DNA of 64,000 nucleotides, taken from the NCBI GenBank assembly GCA_958299035.1, contig CATQJL010000112.1:55781140-55845139 (forward strand). Direction: 5' to 3'. The stretch is from Cylicocyclus nassatus (taxonomy: Eukaryota > Nematoda > Chromadorea > Rhabditida > Strongylidae). The translations under genes and the position numbers were made by a program. The notes under the pieces were generated by a model, which made no database searches, had not been told where the DNA came from, and saw nothing but the letters and a program-made list of their open reading frames with translations. Positions within the stretch are counted from its first letter, which is position 1; each line of letters starts with the position of its first letter. This document shows, piece after piece, positions 12,801 to 24,800 of this stretch.

Positions 12801-15800
12801 TGACTCATATAGCCTAGGCAAACATTCTTGAAGTGGAAAACACGAAGAAGACTTCGATTGAAAACTAAAGAACTTTCGTCAAGGACAAGATCCGCTTCAC
12901 GGTCCTTTAAAGTGCGATTGAGCGGATTGAAGAAGAACTTTGTCTATAAGTGTCCACTTTTGCCAAGGCCGTTTTGGAACTTGAAGCATGGACTTCGTTT
13001 GATTTTTCACTTGAAATCGAAAATTCTTATCGATATGAGAAATTTGAATTGTCTGAATCCAGTGTCTGTATCTAAACTGATAGACAAATATCAAACAAAA
13101 TATCAACATATCTACACTTTTGATACATTTTATTAAATGAATTTGAATTTCGCTCTTTTTTTTAGAAATCTTTCTTTACCCCTAACCTCAAGTAGCGCTC
13201 CTATTAGACATCAATTCACTATATTCAATAAACTGAGGGCTATGATTTTCTTCAAAATAATTTTTTTGTTAATTTTCAATTCTTTTGATTTTTTTTCGCT
13301 TCAGATACAGCAGCACGGAACAACTTCACTATAAATCACCATACAGTAAAACTAGTTCTGCTTATGGTAGCACATCCCTACTTCGCTCTAGTCGAGCCGG
13401 AAGCACAGGAGGTAAGCTCGTATTTGTTAACGCCAGCTGACTACTGACTTCAGCAGACATTGATTCAGGTATTTCCGCATCAGACTACAATCCATCTTCT
13501 TCTTTCAGCTCCAGTAGCCTGGCTAGGTGAGCTCTCTCATCTCCTTCATTTGGGACGAATCTGATTGGCTTGAGAATTTTAGGGAAATGAAGGGGAACTT
13601 ATAGTAGTATATGAAGCTTCAATTTTTTTAAAAATTGATTTTCCACCCCATTGCTCTCCCAATTATTGCTAAAAGCAGACAATTTTGCAAATTCGCCTCT
13701 ACCTAAGCCGAAGTTTGGATCACGATGTCCTACATCCTAAACATATTTGGACCTCTCATTTCCTTGATTTCGGTTTTGTCGTCGTAAAAATATTTCTGAA
13801 GTACAATCCTTACCCTTGAGATTGCGATTTTCCCTTGTATTGTTCGACTACAAAATAATTATGGATTTCACAAATCTCAGTTTTGTTACTTAATATGCAG
13901 GTCATTTATTTGTGGTAGAATTTCAAGTGAAAACTATATCTGTAAATAGACTCAGTCAAAAAACCAAAATGACCAAAAAACAATGTCCATGAAAGCCATG
14001 GATATTTTGTTCTCCTTTTTCTCTTATTTGTATTGCCCGTACATATGCATCCATTCATATGCGTTTTCTATTTATAGTCCCCTCTGAGTCCATTTTTCAG
14101 TTTTCAGACCCTATTATACAGTCGTTTGTATTTACAAATTCTACGGTGCCTATGATATCATAGAAAGCAAACACCTTGCAAACTGTCAAAAATGCTTTGT
14201 TTGTTCAGGTTAGCAATGATTTGGTTTGTGGTCTACAATGCAAGAGGGGAGAAAACCTTATATAAATTTGAATACATTCAACACCACTGAGATTTTGTGA
14301 TTCATCCAAAAAAATCATAGAATCAAAACTGCTGACTGTGTCACTTTATTAAAATAAAGTTGAGAAATGTGTTAGAATAACTGCTTATTTCTCCTCTTCT
14401 CCTAACGGCCAAAGTATAAACTCTAAATTGGTTGGAAAAGTCACAAAATGGCCTCAGTCTTGAAATATTAGGTTGTTGCAGAAGTTCTGACGTTTCATTT
14501 TCAAAAATTTGTAACTCCGCGAAATTTCAACGGATTTGCTTGCTTGTAATTTTATTAAGAACAATAAGTCTTTCGCTTTCAAATGCTGTTCTATGGAGCT
14601 TCTACTTCGTACTGGGTGCGGAGATAAAAATGGAAAACTAAGATCATATAAGCTTTGACCATTTTAAGTTAGGTCACCAAAAATCTGGAATGCTGCAGAA
14701 AAATCTGAAATCGTCAGTTATGTTTTTTGGCCTACCCTTTGCATCTATGAAAAGTTTGCGCTGTTTGGACGTCTCTGTGAGAAGTTATGAATATCGAGTT
14801 TTCTATGGAAAACGCCAAAATTAATTAATTTGTCAATTTTCGCGAAAATCATAACTTCTCACAGAGACGTCCAGACAGCACAAACTCTTTACAGATGCAA
14901 AGGGTAGGCCGAAAAACATATGTACTGATGATTTCAGATTTTTCTGCAGCATTCCAGATTTTTGGTGACCTAACTTAAAATGGTCAAAGCTTATATGGTC
15001 TTGATTTTCCATTTTTATCTCCGCACCCAGTATGAAACAGAAGCTCCACGGAACAGCATTTGAAAGCGAAAGACTTATTGTTCTTAATAAAATTACAAGC
15101 AAGCAAATCCGTTGAAATTTCGCGGAGTTACAAATTTTTGAAAATGAAACGTCAGAACTTCTGCAACAACCTAATATAAAAAAAGCAGTCCGAATTTTAG
15201 CGTCTGATTTTGCCTCATATAACCACAATGATGTCTCTGAACTTGTTGATCATTGCCCCGCATTGTATCGGCATTTTTTTTATCGAACCCTCCATCCAAA
15301 ATAATACAGATGTTAGTTTAGCCGGAGACCTATTGATTTTGAATCGTAAAATAACAATAAATAACATAAAATAAATGAAACAACCGAAAATTTATCTAGA
15401 TTTCAATTTCTATTTCCATCTTTGTTTTTTATTATTTTGACTGACAAGATGAAACGAGATGTATTGAATTGTTGAAAGGGAGATGAATAGAAGGTGTGAG
15501 ATGAATGAATTGTTCTTTCATTCTGCTAAAACCATCAGCTTTATCGCTCTATTCACTATCTTTTCTTTGCTTCAAGCATTCAATTTTTATTTCTCTTCTT
15601 TTCACTTTTATTCCCACAAATTTTTTATAAACTTTTACACCTACTTAAACTTTAGAAAAAAACCTCGTTTGAGAATGCTGTACAGCACGCAAGGTATCAG
15701 CTGACTTTGGTCTCACGGGGTATCACCTCATCGATTACAATATCTTTTTTTTGCGGATTTCAGATATCGTCCCTCTTACTCCTCCTCTACCGGAATCTCT

Positions 15801-18800
15801 TCCTACCAGCCAAGGAACAGTTTCGAATATCGATCGAAAACTCCGGGTTATGAGAGGTAACCTAATCTCACCTCTTCTGAATACTATCTGACGTAATTTC
15901 TTCAGGAGTACCCCAACACGAGTCAGTGCTTTCGAACGTGAATGTCGATCAATGTCTAGAAGTGAGAAAACACCGATTGATGAGGTAAGAATCGACTTAT
16001 CGATTTTCGATCGATAGATTGATGTTATCGATTTATCGAGCTGGCAGATGCACAAGACCATGAATCAGCATAAATGAGCCGAGACTCGCCTCGCTCACAC
16101 AGCCAGCTGACCGCTGTAAAGTGGGGCATCGAGACCGACGAAAACATAACATTCGAGAAGAATGAAAAGGTGGATTGAACACGGCAGATGCGGGGACGGT
16201 GGCTAATTTGGGGCTCTAGCTTAATGTGGCTAGCAAGTCCTGGCACGAAAAAATTTTGGACAAGGGACCATGCTGAAAGAAAAAGGGGGAAGGAGTCGTT
16301 AACGGTGCTTACATGATCTGAGTTAAATTTAGTAATCCGTAAACTACGACAGAAACTCTCCGGAAGGATCATTCAAGACAGTACGTGGAGGGAGGGGGTG
16401 CAACAGAAAAAAATTTTTTCACTGAAGTGTGGTCAGCCAGGCCCTCCGAGAAGATTTTTGGTTGCTTTCAATACTCGGGGTTGCAACGCCTTGTACTTTC
16501 TTTTTTTGGGAAAAATCAAAAAAATCGGAGAAAAATTAAGACACATTTTCCGCTGCCGGATCGATCTGACTGATATGAACGGTCACATTTTGAAAAAAAA
16601 GGTTTTTTGGAAGTAAAAAATAATTTGATCTCCTCCCAGTTTCTGCTCTAGTTCAAACGCCTTCGTTTTTAGAATAATTTCGATGAAAAAGATATTGCAC
16701 CAAAGCATTGTTTTTGGAAATTAAAGGACACGTGCTAAAATTTTTGCTACTTTTAGAATGGTAGATAAAATCCGTTCCATTGCTTCAGCTATTGCGTTTC
16801 TTGTGCACATTCTCTTTTTTTTGCCTGGCAGTCATTCTGAGAGATTTATCGTTGTCTATCGATCATGAAAAAAGTATCGTAGGTGATATAACCTGGAACT
16901 CAAAACATCTGGGCAATAAGCTCTTAGATTCAAACAATGAATTTAGAGTTGGCAAGTCCTTGTGGAGAGTCCTAGCTGCTCGCATTTGTGTTCGAATAAG
17001 TGGTGAATGAATGATAGAAATATGAATGGTCACATTTTTGTAAGAATCTTTTAGAAAGTAAAAAATAAGTGATCATACAGTTCCCGATCCAGCTTCCATC
17101 CGTCCCATTGGCCGTCCCATTCTTCAAAAAATTTTTGAAAAAAGGGCACTCCTCCTTCCTTCCGTGACACATATCCTGGCCACTGAGTCAAAAAAATCAA
17201 TAAATATACTGGCGATATACTGGCAGATGCTACGAAAAATCTCGTTCGAGTGGGGAGGGGGGAGTAATAATCTTTTTATACTGAAGCGCTGTTCCGTTAG
17301 CCACGCCCTCTGAGGGAACTTTTAGGATGCTTTGAATTATTTATTGCGGGCTATACCAGGAATTCAAAGAAAGTTTGGGTGCGGCAGCCACCCCCTAGGT
17401 AATTTATTCTTGAAGCACTTCCAGTTTTGAATGAAATTTGAAAAATGTTTAAATGTCTACAAGTAAAAATAAGTCACTTGCATAATTGAATAACCTATGA
17501 AAGGCTACCTTCAAAAATTTCGCAATTCACTTTTGAGAGGGGGGGGGGAAGGGGAGGAGAGGGGAGCAAGCGCGCATTCCACCCCTCTTTCTCTCGAAGC
17601 AGTGCTAATTGTAGAAGCTGCTTACATCAGACATCGAGAAGATCCACAAAGAATTTGAAAGCCTCGTATCTTGTAGTCGCCATGTGTCGCTTCAAAGCAG
17701 ACCCGTATTCTCAAGAGCGCTTCTTTTCTTTCAAAGGTTTTATAGTTTGCGCCGAATTCGTGCATACTATGTTTTTGTGAAATCAAAAGAGATGGAAGGA
17801 TAGCTGCCATAGTAGCGTAGCGCTGTTGATAAATCCGCCCATAAAAGCTCTTTACAGCAGCCACTTTCGTAAAGTACAGCAACTCTTCATGCTAATCATG
17901 TGAGGTTGGATGGAGAATAGTTAAAACAGCAGATGCTTCATAGATCAATGGTGTTATTGAAAGTTCTTTTGACAGCTATCACAGCGCGAAGAATGTGAAG
18001 TAACCGTAGCCTTCCTGGTTCCAGCAATTGCATATAGGAGATCACATTAATTGTAAACATAAGTGTAGCCGATAGGAGTAAAAGTAAACACTTTTCATAA
18101 AAGCTCGAAAATTCCATACAGCAGACTTTTGTTCGGTGATCTGATCGTCAATATCTCAATAACTACCTATCGGGCCATCAAATTCACCGTATCAGATTTA
18201 TTGCCACAATTTCTAGAATTCGAGTTGCTCTTATTTTTTTTTGTTTTGGCGGGTTGAAGTACGGTAGAGGAAAGTAAGCTGTGTGAGATGGCTATCAGAC
18301 ATCCTCAACGTGATCCTCATAATTCTGAGGCCTAAATCGTAAAACATCTTAACAAAGTACATATTTGATGCTGCCATATTCTTTGAGAATGTGTTACCGA
18401 TCAGATTATTTTGTGCACTACAAAGAAGTTTACTTAACAAATAAAATTGGCTTTACTTAAACGGCTAACAGTATCAAACTCATACATCATTTGGTTCTTA
18501 TCCTAAGCTTTAACTTGGGTGTATGTCAAGAGGCGCGATCTTTGTTGCCAGCTGGACACCAAATAGCACATAATAAGTGTTCTGCAATTTTCTAGAAGTA
18601 TACGAAATATAGAAGAGATAAATTAGTTAGTTGCATGAGTTGTTCAGTCTTGATTTCTAGAAAAAATTCAAAACAGCAATTTTGAAGGTCAAAAAGCTCA
18701 TGAAAATGCATTTCAGAACAAATTCGTAAATATTTTAGTACAATTCATAGCAAAAACCGTGAAACTCAGCAAGTGGTGACCTCAGAGAGATAGTAAGCTA

Positions 18801-21800
18801 ATGCACTTTATCTGGTAATTTGTAAAGACTCGCATAGCACTAAATTAGAGTTTTAAGTTGGTGACAGCCGAAGAAATCGCGCCTCTTGACCGTCTCCCCT
18901 TTAACTTTACCTCTGCATTTGACGGCGGTCAGCGATTATGGCAGATAATTGGCTTCAAAGTGAAGAACTTTGCAGCTTAGTTCGGTTAACTTCGCATCAC
19001 GAAACGAACTGAATTTGTACTAATAAAAAAGGGCACTATGTGTGTCAAAATTTACAGATTTTTTGCCTTCCATCGTTTTCCATTGCATCCCGTTCCAAAT
19101 GCTATGCGCTCGGTCCATGGTAATCTATATATATAAAACTCAATGTCTGTGAGGATGTTCGTTTAATTGTTCGTTCGTTATAGAAACGCGCGCCACTGAA
19201 CCGATCCGGCTGAAACTTCACACACGTATATTTTCGATCCCGGCGGTGGTTTAGAGCTACTTTCCGCGGCGATTCGCCGGGCCATTCTATCGATTGATTG
19301 ATTTGTTTACTCAAACCTAAGAAAATGAAGGGCCATCATGGCAACCGATCATTTTTACATATAAGCATGTAAGCAGGGGCGGTAAAGTCCATTTCAGTCT
19401 CAAAATTGGTAGGGTGCGGCAATTAGCCTGAAAGCGCTTTATGCGCATGTTAGAAGAAATCTAGAGGCGTAAGTTTACAAGCTCCTTGGCTTAACTACAT
19501 ATCTTGAAGTCTCGGATATAAGACCGGGGCCACCAGCTAGTTTGAAATATAATAAGCTTCGACTAAGTGTTTGACTCTATCTGGTTGTATGCATTGAAAT
19601 TGAAAAGCATGTGGAAGTGATCGAATTTCTGAGCTGCAGAGTATTACGATTCAGTTGATAATGGTCGCGAAAACCTAGAAGGCGGCGCTGTCCGTCTTTT
19701 CGGTCATTACAATTTCCCTCATCATCATCATTTAGGACGATGAAGTGGAGAAGACGTTTCAAAAACTCTACCACAAGTACGTAAAGGAGGATGATTCTGA
19801 CAGAGAGAGTGACAGAAGTGGTGGAGGAAGCAATAATAAAGGTAAAGAGGCAATTATTGTGCTGCCATTATATTCATGGAAGCAATACGACTAGTTTACT
19901 CATTCGCAATAAAACATAATTCACACGTCGTAATTGTATAAAACATCACTGAGATTCGAAAACAAATTGTTGAGAAAACACCGCATCGCATCTGGAATTC
20001 TTCCCTGCCAAACTGAAATTCATGCAAAAGCTTTTTTAATTTGTCTCGGGCATTTTTCGGATTCGGCAACCCACGATGGTAGTGGCGACAAAATTGACCC
20101 TCCTTTAAAAAACACCATCATTGCAAAGTTTGCCAACTCCAAACTTTCCCACTCCATCAGAACCTGCATTTTTGACATTGAAGAAGCCGAACTTCTCACA
20201 TGGTCCTTACAAGGTTCAAAAGACTTTTTTTGCTGGCTGCAGAAAACAGGTGACGGCGGAAAGAGAAGAGAGTTTTCTCTCCTGGAAGCACCATGTTTGC
20301 TGTCCAGACTTCGAACAGGAAAAGAAAATTGAAGCCGCTGTTGAAGGCTTCGGCTTCTCCATATTGGGGCATACCTAAACAGGAAATGAATTTCTCGAAA
20401 GAACAGGGATGTAGAACCTAGTCATTTTTTCAAATATTTTCAAATATTTTTTATTATGAAAAACATAGGGTAAAAAAGCCTTATGACTAGAACTTTTGTG
20501 GTCCGTTTTTGATATTAGTGAGGCTTTAAACGTATAATGCTGTCCAATGGGTTTTTTTTGGTTTTTTCAAAGGAAAGCTTTCTTTGATTTTGAAAAGGAA
20601 ATTGTGGGCGCAATTTTCCTGGTCAGTAGTTGTGTTTTTTTTGTAGCCATTTTAACTTTCTAATTCAATATTCTTTGCTTGTCGGCGGTCAAATACTGGT
20701 CATTTTTGATGAAAGATTTTTTACCAACTGCATACCCAACACCATCTGTTTTTAATTTGAGATCCCCAGGCACTTTATAACTAACAATCATTTTTTAGCA
20801 ACTATTCGTCCCTTCATCTCACATAGCGAAGCGGAAGATGGTGGACTGTCGTCAGAAGAAGAACAAAGCCCTGACGAACTTGATGAGTCATTTGCTGAGC
20901 AACTTCGTACTATTCGACAAAGGGTGACTATCTTTCGGAGTTTTGCATTGCTTGCTTTCTCACAATCAGTAACTATCTTGTTTTTTATTGTCTCTTGAGT
21001 ATATAAAAATCGCCATGTATTAGGCGGACACATCCATCACTCCCCGTGGCTCCAGGAAAAACTCACCAGATGCGACTCCGAAATGTTCGCCTATGATGCC
21101 ACGGAAACGAGAAGATCTAGCAGGCAATAATACACGTGGGAACAAAGAGACTTTATTTTTGAACTGCTTCGTCTTAGACAAGTTTTCGTTCAACAGGCTC
21201 AGATATTGGTTTTTTAGAGGTATTTTTAGAAAGTATGAAGCAGATGGCGGAGAAGAAAGAAACGTCTAACAGTAATTCTACAATGAAGACACCAACAGCA
21301 CAAGCTCAAGCTTCTATTTCTAGCGCTCAACCTAAGCCTGGCAAGTGTTTATAATTGCTCCAAAGTTATAAAATTAACTCTAATTAATTAGATCTTCAGA
21401 AAGCGACCTGGTGCTTGCAAATTTCTTGTATTGGTGATAACCCAAGTTTTGTTACATTTTTTGTTTTCCTCTAGACAGCTATAGAAAATTTGGCAGAGCC
21501 TAAAATTTGGCACATTTGAATAATGGAAAGAGGAGTATCTTTTGTCTTTTTCACCTTCCATGTACGGGTGCGGTACACAAAAGCAGTTTTGTAATGGGAC
21601 TTCAACTTTTTCTTTTTTTCTCAAAAAATCTCTCATGCTTATTTTTTGAACCTATATTTGTTCGTATTCCCAGTGACACAGTAATATGAGGGCAGTTTGA
21701 AAGAAGCCTCTTTACTGAAGCAAGCTGGAAATATGCCAAAAATAGTTCGATAATTCAATAAATTCGGAAGGCGAATTTTTTATGTGTAATGTGACGGAAT

Positions 21801-24800
21801 TTTTTGGGAAAATTATGCAGATTTAAACTTCAAGTGTACCAAAACTTATGTTACGATCAGTTAACCAGGGGTACCCCTGAGGTTCGTGCTCAATTAAAAT
21901 TGACTGTTAAAGCTTTCACCACAACAAGTATTTTCTAGTTAATGGAGCTGAAGTCTGTTTTACTTCAGATGCCTACATACCTAGCACAGTTCCATTAGAG
22001 CTACTATAAAAAATTTTCTCCTGAAGGTTTTTTTCAAATGCTTCTTTTGAAGCATTGCTTCTTCCTTTGTTTTTAACGATTACTCTCAGTGCAAAGTTAG
22101 CTAATTAGCTAATTAGTTAAAAGCTGTTGTCAGTTCCATTAGCCTGTTAAATTTCTATGTCCATCTATGCAGCAATTCGTTCACGCGCAAATGTTGTCAG
22201 CCAAAATTGGCAATGCAGAGACTATATATACTAGCACATTGATGGTGGCTTTACACACGGTGTGTCAATTCTTAAATTTCGTTAAAAGATCATTATCTTT
22301 TAGAAAACTCACTCCGAGGGTTATCTTCTGCGCTTAATCCAGCAATAACCTTCATCCTTTTGATTAGCCTCTCAGAGCTACTGTAATAACCTTTAATTCA
22401 ACTGGCTTGGCGACTGGAAGGCGGAGCTTCGTGACCTAATTATGGCCTCTCGCGCCGACGAGGCAGTCTGGGTCTCTGTCGCGCTGGTGCTCTCTGATTT
22501 TCTCATTACCTAGCCTTAATGAGGTCATAAGCTCCGCCTTCCACCCACAATTAGGTCACGAAGCCCCGCCTTCAAGTCGCCAAGCCAGGTGAATCAAAGG
22601 GTACACTGTAGATGGCAGCAAGCGTGATTTTAACTAAAAAATGTACATCGTGCTCAAGAAATCCTCGCAAATGAAGAAAAAGCAATTTTGACTGTTTCAC
22701 AAAATTCATGCAAATAAGAAATTTTCTTTTGACAATACTAACTAGACGTTACTGCAAGCGAAATGTGGTGATGGCATTTGTGATCAGGATCGTAGAAGAA
22801 GATGCAACCATTAGTCCTCTGTCAACACAAGGGAGAGTTCGAACTTTCATGTTTCCTGTATTTTTCAACAATAGTAGTAAAAATTCATCAGAATATAAGA
22901 AATTACCCTTTGATTCAATTGGTCTGGCCACTGGAAGACGGAGCTTCGTGACCTAAGTAAGGCTAGATAATGACCAGAAAGCATTACCTGACCTTAATTA
23001 GGTCACCAATCCCCGCCTTCCATCCGCCAAACCAGTTAAATCAATGGTTAAACTTTGTATTAAAAATGATTTTCTGTGTCGGCTATCAAGACGACAGCAC
23101 CGTGGGGCAATGAAGTACAAGACTTGATTTAGGAGCGTGTTTAAAAATAAAAAAAAAATTTCGTGCTATTTTTTTATTGTATAAACAGGATCTGCAGTCG
23201 AATAGAACCTTCCGGATTTTTTTTGTTGAATTTGTAATCTTAAACTGCTCCAAAGCTAAATTTACATCTGCCCCATTTCAGCTGATGTGTCCGCAGCGAC
23301 AGTGAAACCAGTTGCAACCGAGGGCAAGAACATTAGTCGCGACTCATCGACCACAAAACTGACAGAAGCAATTGAGAAAAAGAAATCACCAGCACCAACA
23401 GCATCCGCAATCGAAAACAACAAAGCAGCTGACTCAAAAACCATCAAGCAAACGCCATCCAGAAGTGTCAGCCCGAATGTTGCGCCAGTGTCAGCGCAGA
23501 AGATGAGCTCATCTTCTACGAAAACTTCTGCAAGTAATTCAACAGCGAAGGAGGAAACGGCAGCTTCAGCAAAACCAATTCAAAGTTCTGTCTCGGCTTC
23601 ACCTAAAGCACCATCGCTTGCACCAACCAAAGCTCCATCTGCTGTCAGTGCTGCTGAAAAGAAGAGTGATACACCAACGCCAACCAGTAAAGAAGTTATC
23701 CAAACCAAACCAACTTCACCCGCTACCGTAACCAAAAGTCCCTTACCCACAGCCAGCAAGGAATCCACTCCAGCCAAAGCTCCCCAGACATCGCAACCAA
23801 CGACAAAAAGTCTTACACCAACCCCAACCAAGAAAGAAACCACGCCAGCTGCTGCAAGTAGTAAAATACCCGTTTCTACCATGGATCCTACTCCAAAAAA
23901 CAAATCCCCTGCTGAGACTGCGAAAGCAAAAAGCGAGGAAAAAGCAGCTCCACTACCCATTATAGTAACATCGTCCGTAGAAAATGCAACAGAGCGAAAA
24001 CAGTCAGAGCCTACGGCTGAGTTCACAATTTCGCTGAATGGCGTGAGGAAGGTAAGATCTATTTGTTTACTTATTGTTTATTGTTATTATTGTTTATTTG
24101 TTTACTTATTTATTTGCTTCTTTATTTGTTTATTTATCTGTCTATCCTTCCTATGCGCTCACGGTGGGGGAAAGCTCAAGCAAGGAATTTGAATGTTCTG
24201 AATTAACGTTGGTTCTAAATTAAAAGAAGTTATAATAGATATTACCATTTGATCCAACTCGCTTGGCTTCGGGAAGGCGGGGCTTCGTGACCTAGTTAAG
24301 GCTACCTAATGATCGGAGAGCACTCGCGCGAGAGAGTCGCAGGTGCGTCGCGGGCGCGAGCGGCCTTCATTAGGTCACAAAGCCCCGCCTTCCCCAAGCC
24401 AGTTAATCAAAGGTTTACCAATAGCGACACAAGAACTTTTTTTGGGGATTGGAGGGGATAAGGAGGAAATTGGACGCCTTCAAGGAAGAACTTTCCAAAT
24501 TTTTTGCAAGGAAACCCTGAGTCTCGAAAAAAAGGGTGCTTATCGGCCGCTCGTCGACCCCATAAAATATCATACAAGGCCAATTTCGAATTTTTATAAA
24601 TCGTTAGCTATTTTATCGGAATGTATAAGATTATTAACAGATGACATGGATAATCGTAGCTCTCTATACATCTATGTTCTAAACTAGAACTTCTATTTCA
24701 TTCTCTGACTAAGAGACACGAACACGCTTTGCGTACGTTTGATTAACAAGTTCGAGTCCTAACGCGGTTTGGTAAGTTTAACCCAAAGACGAGTACGCCT

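Larger units (their letters stand above)
15985..19735 (+). other. intron 6 (3.8 kb)
   Basis: Holds a diverged direct repeat (about 16380-16660 and 17018-17420), a G-run at 17539-17548, an inverted-repeat element at 18523-18891 and a Helitron-like element at 19124-19540, which ends 195 bases before exon 7. Confidence 0.6.
21341..23281 (+). other. intron 10 (1.9 kb)
   Basis: Two copies of the GGAAGGCGG-type short element (22388-22603, 22906-23051) lie in the 3' half. Otherwise it is AT-rich with nothing recognisable. Confidence 0.55.

Noticed and set aside
14432..15228. Two open frames with the same peptide on opposite strands
   Set aside because: They are the two arms of the palindromic MITE read in mirror orientation, not duplicated genes.
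19934..20378. 132-codon and 85-codon open frames in intron 7
   Set aside because: Different frames, no recognisable family, and no splice sites giving the phase needed between exons 7 and 8.
23580..24026. 148-codon minus-strand open frame
   Set aside because: It is the antisense shadow of the low-complexity exon 11, whose splice sites and phases support the plus strand.
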